From assembly GCA_004123355.1 (NCBI GenBank), contig SCHM01000001.1, forward strand, positions 12,658,193 to 12,722,192: a stretch of 64,000 nucleotides of DNA. Reading direction: 5' to 3'. The notes under the pieces are model-generated. The model saw only the letters and a list, made by a program, of their open reading frames with translations. It was not told the DNA's origin and searched no databases. This DNA comes from Amphirosellinia nigrospora. Lineage: Eukaryota; Ascomycota; Sordariomycetes; Xylariales; Xylariaceae. Made by a program: the position numbers and the translations under genes. Below are positions 26,556-38,700 of this stretch, piece after piece (position 1 is the first letter of the stretch; every line of letters begins with the position of its first letter).

Positions 26556-29500
26556 GAGACGTAGTTCGGCAATCTACTAGTGTATTTATGTCTTTGCAAA
26601 TCATAGAAGTGCATGCGAGGAGGGGGGTATCAGCTATTGCAGGGAGCAAGGAAAGGGGCTGGGTCAGATTGTAGATAGTGACTTGGCACAAGCGGTGGTC
26701 TTGGTTGTTGACGGGATACAACCACGCACGCCCCAACCCTTGCTAGCTTGCCTGGCCTGTACTTGATCGCTGGTTAAGGCGTTGGCGTTTGCGAGACTAT
26801 GGTCGCTCTTCGATACACTCTTGTTTTTGTTTTCTCGGGGTTTATTTTCTCTTTTTGGCCAGCACTAACTCTTAGGTGAGCTACGCCGTTAGTATCTATC
26901 AAGATGGAATTCCGTTTATATGTGTTCAAGCTTATACTCTATTCGTATTGGCACAATATATTGCGGCTACGTGTTTGAGCGCTACCATCTTGACCTGGCA
27001 ACCTGGTCAAGAAATGCTATCCAGGGCAGAAGCTCATCGGTGGTCAATTTTAGATAGCGTATAATACATACTTGCCAAACTACCACTAGACGTTAGATCT
27101 GTTCATTCTGTTCTTATCTACGCTGTTTCTGCTGAACCTGTTTAGTCAAGGAGCTCGAGCATTTTATAACGAGGATGTGGTTAAAGTCCTCTGCTTATAC
27201 ATCATATAGGCATTCATGGTAGAGTAGACCGAGCTATCTCATATAAAGTTGACCTCAACATACCTCACCATAATAGTCGTCATAGTCGCGGGTTTCGCTC
27301 GGACACTTAGTATATCTATCAATACCGCTATTCGAAATCGTCATCTGTCGCCGTTGCTCCTACGCGTGTTTCGTAAACCTTCGTAAACCTGCTGGTTTGA
27401 CGTAAGATGTCAGGGCTAAAAAACGAATCGGGTATGACGTCAGGACATATAAAGTGATGCTTTGGAAGATGAGACATATATCATGATCGTGTTCTCATAC
27501 GTGTAGTGAACTCATACCTTCGGTCATTCCTGCCACCTCATCCGCTTCCCTCGACAGCTCATACAGTGAGACACCTTCTTCCTCACTCCCCGACAAGGTC
27601 ATCAAGGTCGTTTTTCTTCTCACCTTAAGATTGATATAAACACCTGTTCTTACTGCCTCTTTGACTTTTCAGTTTCTTTCATATGGAGTTTCTACAAATA
27701 CCCATCTCTCTACCGTCATGAACAGGTATATAAACGAGACGGAGCAATTGTTAATCTCAAGCTTGGAATGAGATCGTCAGCGGATGTTAGGGGCGATGCA
27801 CTAGAAAACCATATACTATTTGAGACATGTATATGAGAGTGTATATTTCTCATTTAAGGGTTAGTAGTACGGCGTGGTATATCTAAAGTTAGTAAGTCGC
27901 TCTAAACATGACAATGTCTAGATGATTTTTTAGGAACTGAGGAGGTATGTGCACGCCTTAAAAAGGTCTGCGATAGTGGTCTCTTATCATGTCTGTATTT
28001 CACATGAGATATGAATTATATCTCTTCAGTGGAATGGCATTGGCTTTATCATCAATGTGTGATTCATGCGCGGCTTTACTCGTACATCGTGATAATGGGT
28101 ATATTGGCCTAGATAGAACTTAGTGACTGGGAAGGTGTGTTCATTCAAGCCATCAACCTTATCATGTCGTATACAGTCTTATTTCATGCATTCCTTTCTT
28201 CCCTTACTGACTTATTACGTTGACATTACTTACTCTCATCGTATGAGAGCAGATCTCATGTGTAGCATTGCTGCCTGCTAGACGCTTACTCATCAAGGTT
28301 TCACATGTCGGTATCCGGACTGCTTGAAGAAGAAGGTCTCACGTTATCTCCCTCGCCTCCCTTGGTACAAGTCATTCGCGTTTCTCCAAACGCGGGTGTG
28401 ACCTCATTTTATAGGTAGTATGGTTGATATACGAGGGGCGTGACAGGGAGCGAACCTGTGTAGCTTTATGCTCCGTCTGGTGCATCTGTCGAAGATCGAT
28501 CGGGCCGATGGCACTTTACCTACCATTCCCTTTACAACCAAGCCGAGGGCTTACCACGTCTCCTCCGCCCCACGGAGATTGGTTGGCTGTCATGATCCTC
28601 GCCAGCAATGCACTCGAGCGGTGCCAACGAAGCCTAACCGACCACGTTGCACGCGATACTAGTACCCATCCGGCATCGGTCCCCTGCACATCTGCAGCTT
28701 ACCCTGCTTAGCTGCCGGTTGGGCGGCTTTTCCCACCCCTCCTTGGTCAATTCAGGAACCATTTGGACACAAGTTTGCTCGCCTCCCTTGATAATGGCAA
28801 TTATTGACCAACGATGTACGAGGGAGGGCAGCTTGACGCCCAATGGCTGCGGTCGAATTCGAAAGGGGGCTTGCATGCTGAAGCGACAGCACTCCGTTAG
28901 ACTGCTATTGGGCCGTGATAGGTAGCTCTGCAGCAACACGCGGGCGAGCCTGGCGTCAAGCTCCCAATCTTTTGCGAGTCCGGCCCGCGCCTAGTCTCGT
29001 CCGGCCCTGCCGCAAATTGCCGCAGTGCTTTGGGTCTTACCCTGTACTATGTAGGGTGCCAGAAATTTCTCATGCCCTCTCTTCGGTTCAACCGTCAGCA
29101 CCGTCCGGGTTGCCATATGAGACCAGAACACACCACTGTGACCCGACCAAGCATTCTCATATTGGCCTCCAATCTATCCAGTGTTGGTGATGCGACGTGG
29201 CTCCTATTGGGTCGGCCTCGCCAATCATCCTCGGGCACGATGTTAATTGATCACCATGCCTTCAGGCTCTTCTCCACTGCTGGCGGCGTTCGTCGAGTCG
29301 TGGGGTAGAATTGCGTCTCCCTGCTTGAAGCCGCATATGGCATGTACCCTGCAGCTTACCTGTATTACCTAGTATCAATCAAATATGACTGTGTAGGCTT
29401 CTGGTCCCGCATGTGGGTGCTATTGTCAATCCCATCGTGAATCTATTTTCTCAACTCCACGCTCTAGTTAGTGGCTAAGTGGATTGACTCCCTTTGCCTC

Positions 29501-29766
29501 TCCTTCCCAGGCATCACCGCCATGTCCCATAGATAGAGCTTGTGCATCTATCTGTTTTACCAGAACCACGTTATCATTGTTTCATAGCAGCGGCGTCCCG
29601 ATACCCGGCCGCAAGATTCAGCATTCTCAATTCCCAGCCATTTTGCCGTAATCGCTGCACACACCCGTGCATTTAGTCATTATTCCTTTTCGTCGAATTG
29701 TAATAGAGACTGAAAATCTCGGACTCTTTTCATATTTGTATCACCCACCAAACTACAGAGGGGAAG
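26556..29766. other. Intergenic, upstream of the giant repeat gene
   Basis: No supported gene. It includes a small direct duplication (TTCGTAAACC twice, about 27370-27390). Open frames at 28.4-29.3 kb have no recognisable motif. The stretch just before 29767 is presumably the promoter and 5' leader of the long gene. Confidence 0.5.
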
Positions 29767-32700
29767 ATGTCTGAACAATATGGGATCGTATATTCTCCTG
29801 CTCGCGTAGATCCATATGCGACCATGCAGGTCGCCGATTTCTCTAATGTTCAGTACCTCCAGGTATCACATTCCGACACAGAGCAAAATGGTATGTCGTG
29901 GACCCCCGTTTTCGGAAGCCAGCTAATTCCAACAGAAGGCGAAACGAACGACGTAGAAGAACAAGGTCCAGAGGAAGGTTTGCCTGAAATTCCGCCCCAA
30001 GAAGAGCCACAAATATTATCCAAAGCGGATAAAAAGAAACTGAAGAAGAAGAAAGAGAAGGAGAAGGAGAAGGAGAAACAAAAGCAGAAGCAAAGGAGTT
30101 TACCAGAGCCTGAACAGCCAAAGACAGAGCTAAAACAACAACCCGAGCCGGAGCCCGAGGTTGAAGCTAAAGCTGAAGCAGAACCGGAACCGGAACCGGA
30201 ACCGGAATCTAAATCGGAATCTAAACCGGAACCTGAAGCCAAGGCAGAGTCAAAGCCAGAATCGGAGCCAGAATCAGAGAAGGACGAGCCGGAATCTCCA
30301 AAGAAGAAAACCAAAAATGCGCGGAAAAAGGATAGCAAAAAGCAGAAGAAGAGCAGAGAAGCGTCAGAAAAAGCAGCGGAGAAAGCAGCAGAGAAATCCT
30401 CAAAGAAGGTAAAGAGCGCGAAGTCGAAAGCCGAATCTTCTGAGGGCAAGTCAAAACCCCCGCCAGCAGCCGCGACGCCGGCCGCAACAGATGATCCTCC
30501 TAGTCCCGCCACGGATGAGAAACCAGACGATTCCCGCCAGCAGAGAGTAGTCCTGCCGTTACCGAACCCCCGCAAACAGAGGAAGCGATTACCCCAGCTG
30601 AACCTGAGCCTGCGGCAGAACCCGAGGTTATAGCCAAAGAAGTACAGGACGAGGCCCCGACAACTGAAGCGGCTGCTTCCGTAAATGAAAGCCCACAAGA
30701 AGAGGAGAGTAAGGGTGCACCACCAGAGACGATACCAGAAGCAGTACCAGAAGTATCACCTGCGGAAGAGCCAGTAGCCGAACCAGTAGCCGAACCAGTA
30801 GCCGAACCAGTAGCCGAACCAGTAGCCGAACCAGCAGACGAACCAGTAGCCGAGCCAGCAGCCGAGTCAGCAGTAGAGCCAGCAGTAGAGCCAGCAGCCG
30901 AGTCAGCAGTAGAGCCAGCAGTAGAGCCAGCAGCAGAGCCAGCAGTCTCATTAGAAACAGCACCAGAACCAACAAAAGAATCAGATGGCTCGCCTGCGGC
31001 TGACGCTACTACTGGTGCAAGTGATGAGCCGTCAGAAAAGCCGGACGAAGCCCAACCCGCCCCCGAACCTGATGCTGAGACAGAAAGCGCGCCTGTGGCT
31101 GAATCCCAGGACGGCCCTGCTGACGGGGAACCTGTCAGCACGAAAGAAGACAGCGAGACTACACCAAATGCCGCCGAGGCGGCCGATGTGCCGACTGAGC
31201 CCCAGTTGGAACCTGCCCCTGTTACCGAGGAGCCTCAGGCAGATCCACCGGATCAATCTAGCGAGCCCTCCAAAGCTGACGGCCCAACCGAGCCTGAGAA
31301 GTCAGCTGTCGGAGAAAGCGAGGTGGTGGAAGCTGGTAGTGCTGATAATGTGGAGGCTCAGGCAAAGGAGGAGCCTCCTGCCGAAGCAATGCCTGACACG
31401 GACATCTCAACTGAGGTAGCACCTACTGAAGGAGCGCCAGGTGAAGAAACTCCTCTAGAAGAAGTTGAAAAGGAAGTCGTCGAGGAGGCTCCTGTTGAGC
31501 AGGAAGCCATCGAAGAAACTCCCTCTGAGAAGGAAGCTACTGAAGAGACTCCCATCGAGAAGGAAGCTACCGAAGAAGCTACCGAGGAAGCTACCGAAGA
31601 GATTCCTATCGAGAAGGAAGCTACTAAAGAGACTTCAACTGAGCAAGCTGCCGAGGAGGCCCCTATTGAGGCGAAAGCTGTTGAAGAAGCTCCTGAGAAA
31701 GAAGCTGCTGAAGAGACCCCCACCGAGGAAGTCCCCGTGGTGGTCCCCAGTGCAGAGCCTCAAGCTGATCCAGAAAACCCTCTGGCAGAAGCTGATGCTT
31801 CACAAGCTGACGCTTCGAACAACGAGGTCGAGTCTGAACAGAAATCCGATAAAGAACTTGACATAAAGGAGACGGAGCCTACTGGCGAAGCGACTGATGA
31901 AGCTACGGGGCCAGAGGCTGCGGAACCAGAGGCTGCGGAACCAGAGGCTGCGGAACCAGAGTCTACGGATAAATATGATGAAAATAGTCCTATACCGATA
32001 GATACGGCTCAAGATGTGGAGGAAACACTAGCCGCCGAAGTTCAAGAGGCAGACAGTGTGCCCCCAGCAACCCCTGCCGCTGAAGAACCATCTGGAGGCG
32101 AACCTTCTGCAGACCCCATAGAGACGGAAGAGGATCCTAAGTCCACAGATACTGTCGAAAGCGCAGAGCTCGACCAAAGTAAGGAGACGCAAGCCGAAGA
32201 GCCTGCTAGCTCAATCGATGATGTAGAGCAGCCAAAGGTGGAATCTGAACCTGACGCAACCGACGCAAATGATGCTTCGGAACAACAAGTGGAGCTAGCG
32301 AAGGCTGAAGACATCGACGAGCCAGAATCATCAGCTGACAAGCAAGCTCAATCTGATGAGGGCCCAGAAGTGTATGTATTTGTTCCAGTAATCCCTATTA
32401 GGTTTTATCATATGCTGACTTCGTTTCAACTAGCATTGCCGCTCCTGTTGCTGGCGACGGGGTGATCTGCAAGTCGAGACGCTCTCTACAGAAGACAAGG
32501 ACGAGTCTGCGGTAGTAGACGAGGGGCCAGCTGGCGAAGTCAATGCACAACCTGATGAGGCAGACGACAATCTCGAAGAGCCCGAGGCTGTTCCGGAAAG
32601 TGACAAGGTAAACGAAGTCGAAGAGCCAACAGCAGACACCGAAGAAAAAGATCCAAGCCCAGCTTCGGAGCCGGCGGCTGAGATATCGGATCCAACTCCA

Positions 32701-35700
32701 GTCGAGGCTGAAGAAATCATTACCGATACTGCTGTGGCTGTGGCTGAAGATGATGCCAAGCAAGACCAGGCAGAGGCCAAGGAGATAACAAGTGAAGTCC
32801 AGGAAGATTTGCCGGCACCCGCCGCAGATGACGTAGGTGTGTCCAGCGAAGACAAATCCAAGGGTGAAATCGTGATAGACGACCATCTTGCCTTCGAAAA
32901 GATGTTAGAACGCGAGGCGGAGACCCTTACTCCCGAAGCTACCGAGAAGAGGTCGATGAGAACACCACTACAGAGCCAGTCGAAGACGTCCCTGTGGTGG
33001 AAGCACCAGCAGCGCCAGAGGAGGAGGCGGCGGAGGATTCGCAGCCGACTCCGACTGAGCCAGCTCCAGAAGTAGAAGCCGTTCCAGTTCAGCACGAGGA
33101 AGTCGCAGACCAAACCAAAGATGCTATCTCCGAAACTCAACCCGACGAAGAAATAAAACCCATCGAAGAGACTTCTACTGAAGGACTCCCGCCCAAGAGA
33201 CTCCCGCCCAAGAGACTCCTGATCCGGAGGCAGATGCTAGCATAGTCCAGCCACAAGAACCCGCAGCTGAGGTTGAGGATGTTTCTCTCGATACTCAGCC
33301 TGAGGTAGACACAAAACCTGCTGAAGAGGTTCCTTCTGAAGAGGTTACTGTTGAAGAAGTTCCTGTTGAAGAGGTTCCTTCTGAAGAGGTTACTGCTAAA
33401 GAGGCTCCTTCTGAAGAGGCTCCTACTCCGGAGGCAGATGCTGAGGTAGCTCCACCTGAAGAAGGCATGGCTGAAGCTAAGGATGTTGTCCCTGAGACGT
33501 CCGAAGTAGAAACAAAGCTTGATGACAATACTCCCACTCAAGAACCCGACACCGTTCCCGTTGAGGAGTCGGCTCCCGACACTACAGAAGCTCCTGCGGT
33601 AGACGAAGAAAATGTGGCGGATAAAGCGACAGCTTCAGTTGATGCTCCGGCAGAAGGCGTATCCAAAGTAGAAGTAGACGAGGCTATATCTGAGAAGACC
33701 GAAATGGCCGAAGAACCAGAGGAACCATCAACCTTGGCCCCCGAGTCTGAAGCTGCGGCTGACCTCACTCCCACAGAAACAACTGTTGCTGAAAGTGTTG
33801 CTGAGACTGATGGCGGAGCTACCGCTACTGAAGATACGGCTGTAGTTGAAGTTGCTTCCACAGAAACAACTACTGCCGAAGCTCCTGGTCCTGAAGAGAT
33901 AGCTGTGGCTGAAGTCGCACCCGAACTGACCACTGATGAGCCTGAAACTGCTGCTGAAGAGCCCGCTATCGAGAAAGCGGCTGCTGCTGAAGCTGCTTCT
34001 GAAGAGAAAACTGCTGCCGAAACTTCCCCGGAATCCGAAGCCAAAATTGAGGAGGTCCCTCTACTTTACTGAGGAGCCTTCTGAAGAACCTGCAGCCATC
34101 AACGAGCCTGACATCGTTGAAGAGCCTGTGACGGAGGAGAAGGCCGGCCGCTGATGAGTCTACCAGTGAACCGCCCCGCGGACGAGCCCGTCGTTGAGGA
34201 GGAAGCCATTGAAACCATTGAAGCATCAGAAGCTGCAGACGCCAGTCACATCGAAGAGAAACCTGAATCTCCTGCTGTAGAAAATACCGAAGCTGCACCA
34301 GAGCCCGCTGCGGATGAGGTCGAAGCTGTTGCTGAAGCACCTGCAGATAACACACCAATTGAAGACAAAATTAGTGAAGAACAGGTCGAAGAGGCTCCAA
34401 CTCATGATATCACGGCTGAGCAGCCCGCTGCCGAGGAGCCTGTTCAAGACGCTCTTGCCGAAGACGAATCTGCCAAGGAAGTACCTGCGCCCGCACCTGA
34501 TGAGGAGACGCCTGTGCAGAGCCTGTGGCCGAACCCGTAGTTGAAGAGCCTGTTACCACTGAAGAAGCCGAAATCAAAGAAGCTGCGGAAGTGTCGCCGG
34601 CCCAAAATGCGCCTTCTGGAGACCCGCTGTTGAGGCTGCGCCCACCGAAACTGCTGCCGAAGAAGTTCCTGCTGCTGAGGAGATTCCTGCTGCTGAAGAG
34701 GTGCCTGTTGTTCAAGAAGCTCCTGCTGCCGAAGAAGCTCCTCCTACTGAGGAGATTCATGCTGCCGAAGAGGCGCCTGTTGTTGAAGAAGCGCCTGTTG
34801 TTGAAGAGGTGCCTGCTACTGAAGAGGTGCCTATTGTCGAAGAAGCTCCTGCTGCCGAAGAAACTTCTGTTGCTAAAGAAGCTGCCTTTACTAAGGAGAT
34901 TTCTGCTGCAGAGGAGATTCCTACTGTGGAGGAGGTGCCTGTTGTCGAAGAAGCTCCCGTGGCAGAAGAAGCTCCTACTACCGAGGAGACTCTTGCTTCT
35001 GAGGAAGCTCCTCTTGTAGAAGAGGCACCTGTTGTCGACGAGGCTCCTGAACAGGTCCCTATCACTGAGGAGACACCTATTGCCGAGGAATCTCTTGTCG
35101 CTGAAAGGGCGCCCGCTGCCGAACAGGCTGAGGAAATTGTTGAAGTTGCCCCTGCAGAAGATACTCCTGCCATCGAAGAACACTCTACCATCGATGAAGC
35201 CCCTGTTTTAGAAGTAGTCCCCGACGAAGAAGCTCCTGCTAACGAAGAACCGCCTGTTGTCGAGGAAGTCTCTGTTCCAGAAATAGTCTCTGCTGTAGAA
35301 AAGGCTCCTACTATCGAAGAGCCACCTGTCAGCGTCGAGGTACCTGCAGAAGCAACTTCCCGTGCTGAGGAACCCCCCACTGCTGGGGAATCGTCAATTG
35401 AGGAAGTCCCGGTTGCGGAAGTAGCGCCTGTTGTAGAAGAGACTCCTGTTGCTGAGGCGCCTAGCGTGGAACCCGTCGACATTGCTGAGGAAGAAATACC
35501 AGCCACTGAAGCGGCTGCAAACATCGTTGAAGCGGAGGAGAGTGTCTCAAGGGAGATACCCTTAGTGGCCGCGGAGCCTGATGCACCAAAACCTCAGGTA
35601 AGGCAAAATTTCTGGCAGCCTCACAAGATTGTCCGATTTCACTGGATGGCGTTCAGTATGTCTTCCTCATTGTCTATGTGTCGTAGAAACTAGGTTTTAG

Positions 35701-38700
35701 ATCTGGCGAGTCTACGTAGCTACGGCTATACGTGATTACTAATGAGAGTCTACAGCCCGATGTCGTTGACACCAAAGGATGAAGTCAAGGAAGACAAAAT
35801 GCGACAAGTTGAGGAGGGTAAGGATGGCGTTGGCCGAATACGGGAAGAGGGGAAGCCATCCAAAAGACGGTTAAGAGGTAAGAAGGAACCCCTCCCCCTT
35901 TCTTGTGAATATGCCCTTGGTGTTGTGGCCGATGATACTGGTGGAGACGAACCTGAACTGGCTTCTGAGTATGCTTTGGGGGGGAATTTTGGAAGTTTGG
36001 AAAAAGTTGGAGGGGATACGGTAATAGGGCACCACACTTCCGAAGAAGTGCCACCTTTCTCTTTCGAAATACCAGGCGACCATTCTGCAGATGCGGCTGT
36101 TCGAGAGGCACATTCTAGCGACAACTTCGGCAACGCAATGTTGAATATTCTGGCCGTGGATACCAAGCAACATACTCGGAGCAATGGTCGTAATGGAACT
36201 CGTGATGTAGTTCAGCATCCTAATGTTAGGACGGCAACGGTTCTCAACGATCATGACATATATACAGGTATTGGCCGACCAGAATCAAGGGAGCATAAGA
36301 CGAAATCCCTAGAAACCGAGGGCGACGTGCCTGCCGAGACGCTTGCGAACCAGGAACTGGACACTGTTCCCACCACCCAAACGCAGCCGCGTAGCAATGA
36401 AGAGAACTATGCTACCAAAACCACACCTGAACCTGCAGAAGAAATTGTCGACGAAACTGACCATTCCTTCCTCTGGGACTCTGCTCCTAAACAGGGCCCT
36501 TTTTCTGCAGATAAGAACACGGTAGAAAGTTTGCGCCCAATTGGAAAGTCCGGACCTATCGATGAACTCTCTTTCAAATCACATGCTATGAATGAGCTGG
36601 GATCGGCTGCTCTCGAAGAGTCGGTAGCACGAGATGAGTTCGTCACCTATGGTGATGTTACCGAGCAATCACTTCTCCTAGCTATGCCACAGGCGGATAT
36701 TTATCTCCGACCGGTCACTTTCGATAATAGTGCTGTTGTCGACCCATTACCAGAGGGCGTGATTAGTGCAGAATATTCAACTACGAAGCCTCTGTTACAA
36801 CATGATAAGATCGATGTGCGAGAATTGGAGCGCAGTACTCGGAGTGTTCCTGAAAATTGGCCTTCATCAATCAATAATGTTGATTACGCACCTATGGAAA
36901 CCCAACATGGAGAGGTACTGAGCGAAGATTCTGCTTGGGAGACGGTTGACGAAGATGAGAGACTAGAGGCACGCTGGGAAGACGTCGAAACTCCTGAAGA
37001 AAACCATTCCTGAACCCGAACTCCAAGGTTGCTCATGAAGATAGTGAGATCTCTGGCGACAACATTGTTGGCCGAGAAATCCCTCGCGAAGCCATTCTTC
37101 CTGCAACCCACTTACATGATCTTCCTAGCTCCGACTTTGGACCAACCGAAGAGTCCGACTTGCAGGAATCAAAGAAGAGACATCTCATGACATGCCTTGT
37201 TCCAAAGGCCCAGAAATATCGTCTCAATTGTCCTCCATACACCAGCTCGCACCTGATGAAACGATCGATGGCGAGGAATTGCCAGATAAAGAGAAACTGC
37301 GGGCATAGAAGTCGCATCGGCTAACCTTTTGAATGATGAAATCATTCGTGGGAGCCACTCTCCTAATTCTGTCAAGGGAGATGAATCTCCGAAACAGTTT
37401 TTGTTTGAAGATTCAGTAACTTGGGGAGAACCTGGGGCGGAAAATCTGGCAAGGTTTGGTTCCGCAACGCTTGGACACCCGCAATACTTTGACACTGTTG
37501 AACTCCGATGACGGAGTTCGTTGTGGAAAAGTTAGGCGCGATGGAGTTCGTTGAAGACCCTGAACATATTTGTTCGTCCGCTCCTGGCAACACGGCTTCT
37601 CAGGAGATTATGGTTGAGCGACCCCCAGTAGTCGCGAACGTGCCGCAAGCCGGCACATCCATAAGGTCACCTGAGCAAACGACCTTTCGGAATGAAACTT
37701 TTCTGACTGTAGAAGACGGTCTGCGTGGATGGCCAACTACATTGGAGGAAGAAGATGACACCGACGTAGAAACACAGCAACTTCCGCATGTATTCGACTA
37801 TGCTAGGTTCATTTCTGAAAATTCTACTATCGGCCCCTCTAACGTAGCTGAAGAGGCTTCCTCTGATGAAGGATCTGAAGGAGTGGTAGCCCCGGCCCAA
37901 ACTTGGCGGCGCAATATTAGTCATCCCGGGCGAGCGTTTAACATAGCTCAGGGTGAAAGCGACGCACGCCAACACACTCCACAAAATGACTTCAACTGGT
38001 CACCTACTTCAAGCTCGGTTGAAAACTACGACCAGGGGAGGTTTGAGCCGCTTTTAGATGAGGAACATTTGGGCACTATCGATGTTGCTTTTGTCCCGAG
38101 TCAAACACTTGCTGCTGCACAAACCCATGACCAGGCCCTAGAGGACACCGGCATCTCAGATCTTGAACTCGGGTCCGCTAGCCCTAGCGAGGCTCAAGAT
38201 GTTGGTGTCGGCCTCAACTTTTATGACTTCGATTATGATCAGAGCGACGAAACGGATTCGTTAGCAAATGTACAAATTGGGAATGAAGCACAAACAGAGG
38301 TGTGTTTTGGGCCTCCGGCAATCGCCAGAAGTGGCGCGTTATATGCCCATGGTTTTTGCAAGACGATGTTCAAATTGGCGTTTCCCCATCTTCTCGGGAG
38401 ATTCAGGGATCGAACTCAGATGATTACTGGAATGGCAGTGAATTGCTTGAAGAGCTGCCAGTTGTGCCGAGATTAGCCATCGAGCATGCTGGGTCCGAGT
38501 TTAATAGGCAATTACTGTTGTCAAGGTTTGGGGCGTCGAATGAAAACCACAGAAACCAAATTTCCCAGCTCGATTCTATGCCTTCGACTTCATTTGAGTA
38601 CGCAGGCCCGATAGGTCTCGGCGCGGATAGAGCCGAGGATTCTTCGTCTTTTGAACAAAGACCAATCCCGCTCAAGAGCATCAGGCGTACACGTCGGCCG

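Noticed and set aside
29850-30698. Long minus-strand open frame (282 codons, Ser/Phe/Gly-rich) opposite the giant gene
   Set aside because: It is the shadow of the GAA/GAG-rich coding strand; the plus strand has the start context, introns and conserved C-terminus.
30500-35524. Several minus-strand Ser/Ala/Gly-rich open frames of 100-257 codons
   Set aside because: They mirror the Glu/Pro/Ala repeat frames exactly and have no independent motifs.
35598-35755. Idea that the frame change near 35768 is an alternative acceptor
   Set aside because: The AGs at 35746 and 35748 give other wrong phases, and the CTAAT branch site best fits the acceptor at 35755; a single extra A explains the change better.
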